In this document: in pieces, positions 37,257 to 46,863 of the stretch | How positions within the stretch are numbered: position 1 is the first letter of the stretch | Layout of the letters: every line of letters starts with the position of its first letter | From: Bacteroidetes bacterium B1(2017) | Lineage (GTDB): Bacteria; Bacteroidota; Bacteroidia; UKL13-3 | Assembly (NCBI GenBank): GCA_002256395.1 | Contig: NKJG01000001.1 | Location: 186,001-250,000 of the forward strand | Direction: 5' to 3' | DNA length: 64,000 nucleotides | Notes under the pieces: generated by a model | Database searches by the model: none | What the model was told of the DNA's origin: nothing | The model's input: the letters and a program-made list of their open reading frames with translations, nothing else | Position numbers and translations under genes: made by a program

Positions 37257-39386
37257 ATGAAAAAACACTTACAAGCAACGCTATTATTTCTTGGAACTCT
37301 ATTCATATTTGCAGCTTCGGTAAACGCACAAACAACGTGTACGGCTAATTATACGAAGGCAATTTTATCGGGTACACAAACAGTAAATTTTACCAGTACA
37401 TCGACCCCAGTTGGAAATTATTTTTACTTCTGGAACTTTGGAGATGGGACCACTTCAAACCTTGCAAATCCAAGTAAAGTTTATGCGAATGGAGGCCATT
37501 ATTTAGTTTGCCTTACCATTGTTAAAACAGATAGTACTTGTACCAGTACAAAATGCGATTCATTAATTATTGCGGGTAACACTACTCCAACGTGCAACGC
37601 AAATTGGAGTAAGCAAGTTGATCCTAACAACAGCCTTAAAAACTATTTTATTGCAACGCTAAACGATACCAGTTTCCGCTATTTTTGGACCTTTGGTGAT
37701 GGTGGAGTTTCGGATGCTAAAACCACTTTTCATACCTATGCACATTCTGGCAGATATAAAGTTTGCTTAAAAGTTACCAAAAAAGATAGCACTTGCACCC
37801 AAACCATTTGCGATAGTATTACCATTACGGCTCCTGCTACCTGCAATGCAAATTGGACCAAGCAAGTTGACCCAAATAATAGCTTAAAGAATTATTTCAT
37901 AGCAACCCTTAACGATACCAGTTTCCGCTATTATTGGACTTTTGGTGATGGTGGAGTTTCGGATGCTAAAACCACTTTTCATACCTATTTACATTCTGGT
38001 AGATACAAAGTTTGTTTAAAAGTTACCAAAAAAGATAGCACCTGCACACAAACCGTTTGCGATAGTATTACCATTACCGCACTTGTTACATGTAACGCTA
38101 ATTGGACCAAACAAATTGATCCACTTAACACCTTAAAAAATTACTTTACAGCCACGCTTAACGATACAAATTACCGTTACAATTGGACCTTTGGTGATGG
38201 AAGTAGCTCAGACAATAGAACACCAAACCATACCTATCCTCATTCTGGTAAATACAAAGTTTGTTTAAAGGTTACTAAGAAAGATAGCACTTGCACGCAA
38301 ACCATATGCGATAGTATTAATGTAGAAACTGCATCGCCATGTGCAGCTAATTTCAATGTTTTTAAAAGCGATAGCGTTGGTTCGAACCCACATTATATAC
38401 GCTTTGCTAATACAAGCACGGGAACAACTACACGTTGCATATATACATTTGGAGATGGAACAAGTTCTGATAATTGCAACCCTGTGCATTACTATAGCAC
38501 CTTAGGTTCGCATACAGCTTGCTTAACCATTTACAATATTCATAACAGCGACACTCTTTGCAAAAGCACAATTTGTAAAACCTTTACCAATGCCACTAGC
38601 AGTAGCATTTCTTGTATTGCCAACTTTAGTTATGAGCGTATTGGAACCACAAATAACTACAGATTTGTAAACCATTCTACTGGAAGTCCGCTTGTGTATA
38701 CTTGGGTGTTTGATGGTGGCCCTGGCACACATACAACCAATGCCGAACACAACTTTAGTTCACCTGGTTTGCATAGCATTTGTTTAACTGTTAAAAACAC
38801 CATTGATACTACTTGCCAAAACACGTATTGTGTTGGGTTAATGACAACTGGATTAATTACTCAATCATCGTGTGTGGCTGAGTATGACATCCAAACAAGC
38901 CAAACCGATCCAAACACCTTTGCATTTATTAGTTTGGCAGGAAGCAATTTTAGCAATAATTGGAACTTTGGCGATGGCACAACTAGTGGAGAAGCAAACA
39001 CTACACATACCTATTTAAAAGAAGGCTCCTATTATGTATGTTTAAGTGTAGTTAGTCCAACAGATTCTTGTTCAGATATTCGTTGCGATTCGGTTTCAAT
39101 TAGCGGAACAACAGGTGTAAAACAAGTTGCAGGTTTAGTAAGTGCGGTTTATCCAAACCCAATGGAAACAAACCTTACCATAGAACTCAATTTACCTAAA
39201 ACTCAAGAAACTGCCATAAGTATTTTAGACCTTAACGGAAAACAAGTTTTACTTGAAACCCATACGTTAAAAACGGGCAAAAACACGCTAAACATTAATG
39301 TAAACGATTTGAGTAAAGGCATTTACCTGCTTAGAATTAGTAGTGGTGACACTCAAATAAACAAGAAAATAATCAAAAATAACTAA
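37257..39386 (+). CDS. Large PKD-repeat surface protein with T9SS sorting domain
   Basis: The 709-residue protein has a signal peptide (about 1-24), seven PKD-like beta domains each carrying W-x-FGDG or a variant, and a T9SS type A C-terminal signal (VYPNPMETNLTIEL to the Lys-rich end). Most domains begin CNANWTKQ or similar and contain two to three cysteines at fixed spacing (CLKV...CTQTICDS), so disulfides are likely. Domains 2-4 are near-identical at DNA level. No enzymatic domain is present; adhesion or matrix display is the reasonable guess. The ATG at 37257 is used because it directly begins the signal peptide. Confidence 0.9.
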   Translation: MKKHLQATLLFLGTLFIFAASVNAQTTCTANYTKAILSGTQTVNFTSTSTPVGNYFYFWNFGDGTTSNLANPSKVYANGGHYLVCLTIVKTDSTCTSTKCDSLIIAGNTTPTCNANWSKQVDPNNSLKNYFIATLNDTSFRYFWTFGDGGVSDAKTTFHTYAHSGRYKVCLKVTKKDSTCTQTICDSITITAPATCNANWTKQVDPNNSLKNYFIATLNDTSFRYYWTFGDGGVSDAKTTFHTYLHSGRYKVCLKVTKKDSTCTQTVCDSITITALVTCNANWTKQIDPLNTLKNYFTATLNDTNYRYNWTFGDGSSSDNRTPNHTYPHSGKYKVCLKVTKKDSTCTQTICDSINVETASPCAANFNVFKSDSVGSNPHYIRFANTSTGTTTRCIYTFGDGTSSDNCNPVHYYSTLGSHTACLTIYNIHNSDTLCKSTICKTFTNATSSSISCIANFSYERIGTTNNYRFVNHSTGSPLVYTWVFDGGPGTHTTNAEHNFSSPGLHSICLTVKNTIDTTCQNTYCVGLMTTGLITQSSCVAEYDIQTSQTDPNTFAFISLAGSNFSNNWNFGDGTTSGEANTTHTYLKEGSYYVCLSVVSPTDSCSDIRCDSVSISGTTGVKQVAGLVSAVYPNPMETNLTIELNLPKTQETAISILDLNGKQVLLETHTLKTGKNTLNINVNDLSKGIYLLRISSGDTQINKKIIKNN
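37590..38336 (+). repeat. Three tandem 249-bp PKD-domain repeats
   Basis: Copies start at 37590, 37839 and 38088, each exactly 249 bases (83 residues). The first two are nearly identical, the third more diverged. This recent tandem duplication can expand or contract by recombination. Confidence 0.9.
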
Positions 39387-39400
39387 GAATAGTTAGCCTA

Positions 39401-39452
39401 AAATTGACACGTAAAATTGAGCTTTTGCTTAAATTTTACGTGTCAATTTTTT
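39401..39452 (+). terminator. Strong Rho-independent terminator after the PKD-repeat gene
   Basis: AAATTGACACGTAAAATT pairs perfectly with its complement over 18 bases around an AGC-TTTT-GCT loop, followed by T7. It is one of the longest stems in the window and is near-symmetric, so it may act on both strands. Confidence 0.9.
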
Positions 39453-39527
39453 TATGGCTTTTTCCCTGATTTTCATCATTTTTTTAATGGATTTTTCAAT
39501 TCAAGTTCGTGCTTGAAAAAAAAGGGT

Positions 39528-39557
39528 TTTGTGAACCCAAAGTAAAAACTATTTTTG
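39528..39557 (+). promoter_or_regulatory. Promoter of pckA
   Basis: TTTG at 39528-39531 and TATTTTTG at 39550-39557 are 18 bases apart; the ATG of pckA is 29 bases further on. Confidence 0.55.
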
Positions 39558-39586
39558 CCCCATACTAAAACAGCAATCGCCTGATT

Positions 39587-41182
39587 ATGACAAACAAAGA
39601 CATCTCAGAAAAAGTATTGAACGGTGCTGCCCAAGCTCACCTCAATCTTACTCCAGCCGAATTGGTTAGACATGCCATTCTAAATGGAGAAGGAACCTTA
39701 AACGACTCTGGCGCCTTAATGGCAGATACGGGGGAGTTTACAGGAAGATCACCAAAAGATAAATTTACTGTTTGCGACTCTAAAACAGAAAACACCGTAT
39801 GGTGGGGTGATGTGAACTTTAAATTTGAGCCAAGTAAATTTGATGCGTTACTTAACAAAGTATTGGCTCATTATGCTGGAAAGAAAATTTATGCTCGCGA
39901 CGCTTATGCATGTGCAGATGAACGTTACAAATTAAAAATTCGCGTTATTAACGAAACGGCTTACCACAACTTGTTTTGCTACAATTTGTTTTTACGCCCA
40001 AGCGAAGAAGATTTAAAAAACCCACAACCAGAATGGTTAATCTTAAATGCACCTAGCTTTAAAGCAGTGGCTGCAGAAGATGGTACCCGTCAACATAATT
40101 TCACTATTATAGATTTCACTAAAAAAATCATCTTAATTGGTGGAAGTGGCTATACTGGCGAAATGAAAAAAGGTATCTTTACGGTATTGAATTATATTTT
40201 ACCTGAAGAAAGAAATACCCTATCCATGCACTGTTCTGCCAATATTGGTAAAGATGGTGATACAGCTATTTTCTTTGGTTTATCGGGTACAGGTAAAACT
40301 ACCTTAAGTGCTGATCCAGACCGTAAGTTAATTGGTGATGATGAGCATGGTTGGGCAGAAGATAGCGTATTTAATTTTGAAGGCGGTTGCTATGCAAAAT
40401 GCGTTGACTTAACATTAGAAAAAGAGCCACAAATTTTCAATGCGATTAAATTTGGTGCGTTATTAGAAAACACTCGTTTTATTCCTGGAACTTCTACTGT
40501 TGATTACACCAATATTAGTGTTACAGAAAACACACGTGCTGCATATCCAATTTATGCTATTGATAATATCGCAGTACCTTCTGTAGGTAAAGCTCCAGAA
40601 AATATTTTCTTCTTAACAGCTGATGCGTTTGGTGTATTGCCTCCAATTTCTAAATTAAGTGCCGATCAAGCTATGTATAGCTTTATTAGTGGTTATACTG
40701 CTAAAGTTGCAGGTACAGAAGCTGGCGTTACAGAACCTCAAGCTACTTTCTCAGCTTGTTTTGGAAAAGCATTTCTTCCATTACACCCAGGTAAATATGC
40801 TAAAATGTTAGGCGAAAAATTAAAAGCTAACCCTAACGTAAACGTATGGTTAATTAACACTGGTTGGACTGGTGGTGCGTATGGTGTAGGTTCAAGAATG
40901 AAATTACCTTTAACACGTGCTATGATTACAGCTGCGTTAAATGGCGAATTAAATACAGTAGCATTTGAAGCACATCCTGTATTTGGTTACATGATGCCAA
41001 CAACTTGCCCTAATGTACCATCTGATTTATTGAACCCACGTAATACTTGGGCCGATAAAGCTGCCTATGATGCACAAGCAAATAGGTTAGCAAATATGTT
41101 TGTTAAAAACTTTGAGCAATATGCTAGTGGTGTGGATGCAGAAATTTTATCTGCAGCTCCTAAAGCTACTCAACAAGCTTAA
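39587..41182 (+). CDS. pckA: Phosphoenolpyruvate carboxykinase (ATP)
   Basis: The 531-residue enzyme converts oxaloacetate and ATP to phosphoenolpyruvate, CO2 and ADP, the first committed step of gluconeogenesis (or the reverse, CO2-fixing reaction in succinate producers). The ATP-type P-loop GLSGTGKTTLS has K237; the metal and substrate blocks GDDEHGW and ENTRFIPGTS are intact, and the length is normal. It is a single-gene unit between its own promoter and a strong terminator. The A/T-ending codon bias suggests high expression. Confidence 0.97.
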   Translation: MTNKDISEKVLNGAAQAHLNLTPAELVRHAILNGEGTLNDSGALMADTGEFTGRSPKDKFTVCDSKTENTVWWGDVNFKFEPSKFDALLNKVLAHYAGKKIYARDAYACADERYKLKIRVINETAYHNLFCYNLFLRPSEEDLKNPQPEWLILNAPSFKAVAAEDGTRQHNFTIIDFTKKIILIGGSGYTGEMKKGIFTVLNYILPEERNTLSMHCSANIGKDGDTAIFFGLSGTGKTTLSADPDRKLIGDDEHGWAEDSVFNFEGGCYAKCVDLTLEKEPQIFNAIKFGALLENTRFIPGTSTVDYTNISVTENTRAAYPIYAIDNIAVPSVGKAPENIFFLTADAFGVLPPISKLSADQAMYSFISGYTAKVAGTEAGVTEPQATFSACFGKAFLPLHPGKYAKMLGEKLKANPNVNVWLINTGWTGGAYGVGSRMKLPLTRAMITAALNGELNTVAFEAHPVFGYMMPTTCPNVPSDLLNPRNTWADKAAYDAQANRLANMFVKNFEQYASGVDAEILSAAPKATQQA

Positions 41183-41196
41183 ACTTAACATAAATT

Positions 41197-41250
41197 AAAA
41201 AAGCCACCAAACTCTATTCAATTTGTTTAGAGTTTTGGTGGCTTTTTTTT
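41197..41250 (+). terminator. Rho-independent terminator after pckA
   Basis: AAAAGCCACCAAACTCTA pairs with TAGAGTTTTGGTGGCTTTT with one mismatch around a 10-base loop, then a T-run. Confidence 0.9.
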
Positions 41251-41275
41251 GCCTACTAAAATTTAAATTTTTAGT

Positions 41276-41283
41276 TATTTTTG
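41276..41283 (+). promoter_or_regulatory. Candidate -7 element before the small membrane protein and rsmE
   Basis: TATTTTTG lies 16 bases before the ATG at 41300. A TTTG 24 bases further upstream is at the long end of acceptable spacing. Confidence 0.35.
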
Positions 41284-41299
41284 GCTAGCAAAACGCGCA

Positions 41300-41599
41300 A
41301 TGGATTCTGAACCAAACCAACCTCACGACCCAGGATTTTTGTTCTCGCTTAACCTTATGGTTTTAGGCGGGGCATTGCTGTTGTTTGCTATCATTACTGG
41401 CAATAAACTAATGATACATTACTTAAGCGAATCATTTGACCAAAGTAGAGGTATGCTTTATTCTATTAATTTAATGGAGGCCGAAAGTTTTAGCATTAAT
41501 AGCGCGGAAGAACTCTATATAATTTGGTTTGCTTTTATTCTCTCCCTCACTGGATTAATTATTACCATTACCAAATTGGTTCATACCTGGAAAGTCTAA
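41300..41599 (+). CDS. Small membrane protein of unknown function
   Basis: The 99-residue protein has two membrane helices (about residues 13-34 and 72-93) with a polar loop between. No family is recognised. Its stop is one base before the rsmE start and a promoter candidate lies just upstream, so it is the first gene of a two-gene unit with rsmE. There is no visible functional link beyond co-transcription. Confidence 0.75.
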   Translation: MDSEPNQPHDPGFLFSLNLMVLGGALLLFAIITGNKLMIHYLSESFDQSRGMLYSINLMEAESFSINSAEELYIIWFAFILSLTGLIITITKLVHTWKV

Positions 41600-41600
41600 T

Positions 41601-42317
41601 ATGCAACTATTTTATTTAGCAGATTTATCGGATTCAACCTTTGAGTTTACAGAAGACGAATCGAAGCATTGTATACGCGTATTGCGCAAGAAAAAAGGCG
41701 ATGAGCTAACCTTAATAGACGGCAAAGGAACAGAAGCAAAAGGGATAATAGAACAAGACAACCCAAAGAAATGCTCGGGGATTATTGTGGCAAAAACACA
41801 TCACCAAAGAAATAAAAATTACACACTACATTTGGCCATTGCACCCACCAAAAATTTTGATAGAATAGAATGGATGCTCGAAAAAATTATTGAAATTGGT
41901 GTAGATGAAATTAGCTTTATTGAAACAAATACAAGCGAAAGAGGCAAAATAAATAGTGAGCGTTGCAATAAAATAGCTGTCTCGGCTATGAAACAAAGTA
42001 AGCAATATTATTTGCCTAAAATTAACGGCATCACTAGCCTAAAAAACTTCTTAAAAGGTTGTGAAACAACTAGCAGTAAATTTATAGCTTATTGTCCAAC
42101 ACCTGTCACTCAAACCTTGTTTAATCAAATACCACTTCCTATGCCTTCGCATTCCATTTTATTGATAGGACCAGAAGGTGATTTTACACAACAAGAAGTC
42201 GAGGAGGCAATCAGTCTTGGGTTCAAACCAGTATCGCTTGGATCAAACATATTGCGCAGCGAAACAGCCGGATTAGTAGGTGTTACAAGCTTTGCTAATA
42301 AAGCTCAAACTACTTAA
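41601..42317 (+). CDS. rsmE: 16S rRNA (uracil-1498-N3)-methyltransferase
   Basis: The 238-residue SPOUT enzyme methylates U1498 of 16S rRNA in the assembled 30S subunit. An N-terminal PUA-like domain (with HCIRVLRKKKGDEL) precedes the knotted SPOUT core, whose SAM-binding blocks LLIGPEGDFTQQE and LGSNILRSETAG are complete. Its end overlaps the convergent beta-helix gene by four bases, and no terminator lies between. Confidence 0.95.
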   Translation: MQLFYLADLSDSTFEFTEDESKHCIRVLRKKKGDELTLIDGKGTEAKGIIEQDNPKKCSGIIVAKTHHQRNKNYTLHLAIAPTKNFDRIEWMLEKIIEIGVDEISFIETNTSERGKINSERCNKIAVSAMKQSKQYYLPKINGITSLKNFLKGCETTSSKFIAYCPTPVTQTLFNQIPLPMPSHSILLIGPEGDFTQQEVEEAISLGFKPVSLGSNILRSETAGLVGVTSFANKAQTT

Positions 42318-44173
42318 GGAATAAGTAACAAATTAGCATAAGCAAAAACGCTTCCATTGCTTTTTACCTGAACCGAATATACACCAGGAGCCAGAGGTAA
42401 TTGTCCGCCATTAAACGTTAGAATACGTTTCCCATTTATAAGCTCCTCCGTTTCTACTGTTAAATTGTATTGTTTGTAGGTTCCCACCAATTTTACCTCC
42501 ATATTGGTTATTGGAATTTCATTATTGATAATAGCGGTAAAAGTTCCTTGAGCAAGAGCATTTATACTAATTGGATTTGGAACAATATACATACCCGGCA
42601 TGGCTGAACTTGTTTTTGTTGCTTGCATTTCATAACAACCAAAATCGGGCGAAGAGCCTTGAGGGCGAGCCACTAGCAACAAATCCTTGCCTAAATCTTT
42701 ATTCCCAAACACAGCACTACTTACTCCTCCATCAATAGCTGTTGAGCTAGATTGCAAGGTGTAATTTCCATTTAACCAATTGGTAAAAGTCACTGCTTGA
42801 ATTTCGTTGCTGTAGTAATTATTGCCTAAATTACTTTTACTATTGGTAGAAATAAATGCTGGCGAATTGGTGGTTGAATAATTGGGAACAGAATTGCTTG
42901 CATACACCCCATTAATAGGATTGCTTATCAAAGAACTGGTGTTTGAATCTATAACTAATAAATTATTTACAAAATAACTACTTGTGATATATGCCAATGA
43001 ATTTGCATTAATGCCTTGAGGTGCCCATGAATTATAGGGTGCACCAACTTGAAAAATCTTTGGAATGATAATGGTGTTATGGGCCACGGTATATGGCAAA
43101 CGAGGTAGCGTAATATCTTTACAAACCTTATCATTAATATAAATTCCATAGGTAAACACGCTATTTTCTAATTTCCCAGAGGAAGAATATGTGCCTTTAG
43201 CCATGGCCGAAATTCCAGGATTAATAATTAAATTATTAAAGATGCTGGTACCAATTCCAAAACATTGAATTCCCTGCCCTTTGCCATCCATAATAATATT
43301 ACGATATACTTTTGCTTGAGTAGGTTGCCCAATCATAATACCCGATTGTTGATTCATGACATCGGCGTAACTATCGTTGCGAATAAAATTATCATATATC
43401 TCCACCTTCTCTGCTGCCGAAACCTGAATGGCATCCCAACCATTACTATCCATGATATTTTCATACACCTTTACTCCAATAATTTTATGAGGCAATACAT
43501 TGGCAGCGTAGCTTGGATTGCTGCAAACGAGCTTCCCTCCTGTTCCTTCGGCATAACTCGTATTGCCAATATAAAAACCTTCGTTGCCAGTATGGTGAAT
43601 ATAATTGTTGTGGAATTTTAAATCGTACATTACAAAATTGCCATAGGTAGAATAATTGGTGCACGATACATCTGTTTTAGCCACAATTCCGGAGGAATAA
43701 ATTTTACTTATTTCTATTCCCTCTATTTCAAAATTAGAACTATAATTATTTACACTTAGGGCCGAACCACTAGGCAAATCGGTGATTAAAATACCATAAG
43801 CAAGGGAAGGATTATTTTTTCCTGTAACTTTTATATACCTGCACGCGGTGAAACTAATTCCAAAATATCCACCAATAGGTTTTGTTATAACAACTCTTGA
43901 ATTCTTGTTCGCAACAACAATTGGCTTTAATGAATCGCCGTATAAATCGTCGATACGCAAAGGCATTCGTGTGCCTCCAATAAGAAGTAAGGAATCTCCT
44001 CCACGCAAATTTACCTGCATGGTATTATAGGTTATAACTACCTGCCCTGGAACCAAAGATTTCAATTGTCGTATCCACTCAACTCCTAACGGAACATCAT
44101 AGGTTTTTGCTTTTAAAACAGGTGCAAAAAAAACGAAATACAAGAAAGTGAAAAACAAAAATCTGCGAGGCAT
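42314..44173 (-). CDS. Secreted right-handed beta-helix (pectate-lyase-like) protein with C-terminal beta domain
   Basis: The 619-residue protein has a signal peptide (about 1-22) and a long parallel beta-helix (about 60-520) of repeating N/G-rich coils such as NNYSSNFEIEGIEISKIYSSG and YDNFIRNDSYADV, with a CYEMQ end cap. The last 80 residues (VPNPISINALAQGTF onward) resemble a degenerate T9SS sorting domain. Beta-helix proteins of this kind include polysaccharide lyases and epimerases, but no catalytic Lys/Arg pattern can be fixed here. It is alone between rsmE and the DUF4159 gene. Confidence 0.82.
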   Translation of the reverse strand: MPRRFLFFTFLYFVFFAPVLKAKTYDVPLGVEWIRQLKSLVPGQVVITYNTMQVNLRGGDSLLLIGGTRMPLRIDDLYGDSLKPIVVANKNSRVVITKPIGGYFGISFTACRYIKVTGKNNPSLAYGILITDLPSGSALSVNNYSSNFEIEGIEISKIYSSGIVAKTDVSCTNYSTYGNFVMYDLKFHNNYIHHTGNEGFYIGNTSYAEGTGGKLVCSNPSYAANVLPHKIIGVKVYENIMDSNGWDAIQVSAAEKVEIYDNFIRNDSYADVMNQQSGIMIGQPTQAKVYRNIIMDGKGQGIQCFGIGTSIFNNLIINPGISAMAKGTYSSSGKLENSVFTYGIYINDKVCKDITLPRLPYTVAHNTIIIPKIFQVGAPYNSWAPQGINANSLAYITSSYFVNNLLVIDSNTSSLISNPINGVYASNSVPNYSTTNSPAFISTNSKSNLGNNYYSNEIQAVTFTNWLNGNYTLQSSSTAIDGGVSSAVFGNKDLGKDLLLVARPQGSSPDFGCYEMQATKTSSAMPGMYIVPNPISINALAQGTFTAIINNEIPITNMEVKLVGTYKQYNLTVETEELINGKRILTFNGGQLPLAPGVYSVQVKSNGSVFAYANLLLIP

Positions 44174-44308
44174 GGTGCTGGTTTTTAAGAGGGTAAAGAT
44201 ACCTTTAATAAGCAGCCAAGCCTACACCTATATATTTTATACCTAACATAGCTATGTAGAAATAAAAAAAAATGGACAATTTTGGGCAGAACCGAGCATA
44301 TTTGTAGT

Positions 44309-44965
44309 ATGAATTTGTTGAGAATACCATTCTTTCTTATGCTCATGCTAAGCTTTCAAAGCTTTGCGCCACCTCAATTAAAAATTGCCAAACTAAAATA
44401 TAATGGCGGTGGCGATTGGTATGCCAATAAAACCTCTATGCCAAACCTTATTGCCTTTTGTAATAATGAACTTGGTTTGAACCTAGCTCCAGAAGAAGAT
44501 ATTGTGGAAGTGGGAAGCGCAGAATTATTTAACTATCCGTTTATTCATTTAACAGGACATGGCAATATTGTTTTTAGCGACCAAGAAGCAAAAAACCTAC
44601 GCAACTACCTTATTTCGGGAGGTTTTTTGCATGCCGATGATAATTATGGCTTAGATAAATTCTTTAGACGCGAAATGAAAAAGGTGTTTCCAGAATTATC
44701 TTTTGTAGAGCTTCCTTTTAACCATCCTATTTACCATCAAGCTTACCAATTCCCAAATGGTTTACCCAAAGTACACGAGCACGACGGGAAAGCACCCCAA
44801 GGCTTTGGATTAATCTATGAAGGTCGCTTAGTTTGTTTCTTCACATACGAGTGCGATTTAGGAAATGGCTGGGAAGACAGAGAAATATACAACGACCCAG
44901 AAGCCACACGCCAAAAGGCCTTGCAAATGGGGGCCAATATTATTAAGTACGCGTTTACTAAATAA
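44309..44965 (+). CDS. DUF4159 domain-containing exported protein
   Basis: The 218-residue protein has a short signal peptide (about 1-17) and a DUF4159 domain with LKYNGGGDWYANKT, PFIHLTGHGNIVFSD, and GGFLHADDNYGLDKFFRREM. The domain has a glutamine-amidotransferase-like fold and often accompanies MoxR/DUF58 genes, but here it is solitary. The function is unknown. The ATG at 44309 begins the signal peptide; an in-frame TTG at 44282 is not used. Confidence 0.88.
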   Translation: MNLLRIPFFLMLMLSFQSFAPPQLKIAKLKYNGGGDWYANKTSMPNLIAFCNNELGLNLAPEEDIVEVGSAELFNYPFIHLTGHGNIVFSDQEAKNLRNYLISGGFLHADDNYGLDKFFRREMKKVFPELSFVELPFNHPIYHQAYQFPNGLPKVHEHDGKAPQGFGLIYEGRLVCFFTYECDLGNGWEDREIYNDPEATRQKALQMGANIIKYAFTK

Positions 44966-44977
44966 GGTGCTTCGACA

Positions 44978-45001
44978 CCCTTCGACAGGCTCAGGATGAC
45001 G
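44978..45001. repeat. CCCTTCGACAGGCTCAGGATGAC intergenic repeat copy
   Basis: A 24-base copy of the element also seen at 19177 and (inverted, one change) at 58908. It is extragenic, between the DUF4159 gene and the pntB terminator. Confidence 0.75.
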
Positions 45002-45016
45002 AAAGGATAAGGAATA

Positions 45017-45057
45017 AAAAAGGGAGACGACAATGTTTAACCATGTCGTCTCCCTTT
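45017..45057 (-). terminator. Rho-independent terminator after pntB (bidirectional)
   Basis: AAAGGGAGACGACA pairs with TGTCGTCTCCCTTT, 14 perfect pairs around an 11-base loop, with a T-run on the minus strand; it also serves the convergent DUF4159 gene. Confidence 0.9.
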
Positions 45058-45080
45058 CTTCAAGCTTTCACGCTTTCCTT

Positions 45081-46520
45081 TTATCCTAGCGCTTTAATTT
45101 CTGAAACCAATTCGGTTAATGCTTTTTTAGCATCACCAAACAACATACTTGTTTTAGGCTTGTAGAACAATTCGTTTTCAATACCGGCATAACCCGCTTT
45201 CATTGAACGCTTGTTTACGATAACGTTGGCAGCATTTTCAACATCTAAAATTGGCATACCAAATATTGGAGAATTAGGATCTGTTTTAGCTGCAGGGTTA
45301 ACAACGTCGTTTGCACCCACAACCAACACCACATCTGTAGTATTAAACTCTGGGTTAATCTCTTCCATTTCAACCAATTTATCGTAGCTAACATTACTTT
45401 CTGCTAACAATACATTCATATGACCAGGCATACGACCAGCAACTGGGTGGATAGCGTATTTCACTTCCACGCCTTCCGATTCTAGTAATAACTCCAAATC
45501 GTGAACCACATGTTGTGCTTGAGCTACTGCTAAACCATAACCAGGCACGATAATAACTTTCTTAGCATAACGCATTAAAATAGCAGCATCGCTAGCACTT
45601 ACTTCCTTAATACTTCCTTCAAAAGTAGAACTTCCAGTAGCTTCGCCTTTAGCGCCGCCACCAAAGTTTCCAATCAAAACATTTAATAGAGAGCGGTTCA
45701 TAGCTTTACACATAACAATAGTTAACAGTGTACCGGCCGAACCAACTAAAATACCACCCACTAACATTACTTTATTATCGTACAAGAAACCGCCGCAAGC
45801 CGCAGCCACACCTGTAAACGAGTTAAGTAATGAAATTACAACAGGCATATCTGCACCACCAATTGGCATAACAAACAATACACCGTAAATTAATGAAAGT
45901 ACTAATACACCATAGAATAATAGAATGGCATTTTCGCTTCCACTAAACACTACCATATAGCCCATTACCAAAATAACAAACATCAACCCAACATTAATAA
46001 ATTGTTGTTTGCCAAATGATTTGTCTTTTACATTTCCGCTCAATTTTCCCCAAGCAACCATACTACCTGCAAAAGAAATTGAACCGATAATCATACCAAT
46101 AATAATGGTAAGTAAATGGCCAACAGGCAGCGAAGAAAACACTAGACTTGGATCTTCGGTAAGGTGTTGAAATTCTATAATAGAAATAAGCATAGCACAC
46201 GCACCACCCATTCCATTAAACAAGCTCACCATTTCTGGCATGGCTGTCATTTGAACTTTTTTGGCGCTTATCCAACCTAAAATAGAACCAATAAGTAAGG
46301 CTCCAAAAATAAACTCAAGATTATGCAAATGAACACCTGTATCGTTACCGGCTTTATCTTTAATGGTAAATAAAAAGATGGTTCCAAAAATTGCAATACC
46401 CATCCCAAATGCAGCAATAAGGTTACCCTTACGTGCAGTAGCAGGATTTCCTAAAAACTTTAATCCTAATATAAAGGTTACCGATGCAACCAAATAAATT
46501 AACTGTAATATATAGCTCAT
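45081..46520 (-). CDS. pntB: NAD(P) transhydrogenase beta subunit
   Basis: The 479-residue subunit has about nine membrane helices (domain II) and the soluble NADP(H)-binding domain III, with the fingerprint VIIVPGYGLAVAQAQ near residue 320 and the KRSMKAGYAG motif near residue 435. Together with the alpha subunits it uses the proton gradient to make NADPH from NADH. Spacing to the small alpha-2 gene is 12 bases. The gene order alpha-1, alpha-2, beta is the split arrangement first known from Rhodospirillum. Confidence 0.96.
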   Translation of the reverse strand: MSYILQLIYLVASVTFILGLKFLGNPATARKGNLIAAFGMGIAIFGTIFLFTIKDKAGNDTGVHLHNLEFIFGALLIGSILGWISAKKVQMTAMPEMVSLFNGMGGACAMLISIIEFQHLTEDPSLVFSSLPVGHLLTIIIGMIIGSISFAGSMVAWGKLSGNVKDKSFGKQQFINVGLMFVILVMGYMVVFSGSENAILLFYGVLVLSLIYGVLFVMPIGGADMPVVISLLNSFTGVAAACGGFLYDNKVMLVGGILVGSAGTLLTIVMCKAMNRSLLNVLIGNFGGGAKGEATGSSTFEGSIKEVSASDAAILMRYAKKVIIVPGYGLAVAQAQHVVHDLELLLESEGVEVKYAIHPVAGRMPGHMNVLLAESNVSYDKLVEMEEINPEFNTTDVVLVVGANDVVNPAAKTDPNSPIFGMPILDVENAANVIVNKRSMKAGYAGIENELFYKPKTSMLFGDAKKALTELVSEIKALG

Positions 46521-46532
46521 AAATAGTTTCGC

Positions 46533-46826
46533 TTATTTCTTTTTCTTAAACATTTCCAACATTCTATCTGTAACCACAAAACCACCCACAACGTTAAGTG
46601 TTCCAAGGATTACGGCCAAAAAGCCAAGTATTAAGGAAAGGGTATGATCGGCCTGACCCATGACAATAATGGAGCCTATAATTACCACCCCGTGAATAGC
46701 ATTTGCACCACTCATTAAAGGAGTATGTAACACACTTGGCACATGGCCTATTAACTCAATACCTACAAATATCATGAGTATGATAAGGTATATGAGTTGC
46801 AAATTTTCGTTTATAAATTCTAACAT
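46533..46826 (-). CDS. pntAB: NAD(P) transhydrogenase alpha-2 subunit (membrane part)
   Basis: The 97-residue protein is the membrane domain that in E. coli is fused to PntA. Three helices (about residues 8-25, 36-57, 62-82) are followed by a Lys-rich end. The HTPLMSGANAIHGVVIIGS stretch is the family signature. It lies between the soluble alpha-1 gene and pntB, so all three parts of the enzyme are made from one transcript. Confidence 0.93.
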   Translation of the reverse strand: MLEFINENLQLIYLIILMIFVGIELIGHVPSVLHTPLMSGANAIHGVVIIGSIIVMGQADHTLSLILGFLAVILGTLNVVGGFVVTDRMLEMFKKKK

Positions 46827-46863
46827 ATTCTAATCTGTGTTTTATAGATGGTATTAATAATAA

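Noticed and set aside
37590-38336. The 249-base repeats as a CRISPR or other non-coding array
   Set aside because: They are in frame, fully coding and belong to PKD domains; units are far too long for CRISPR.
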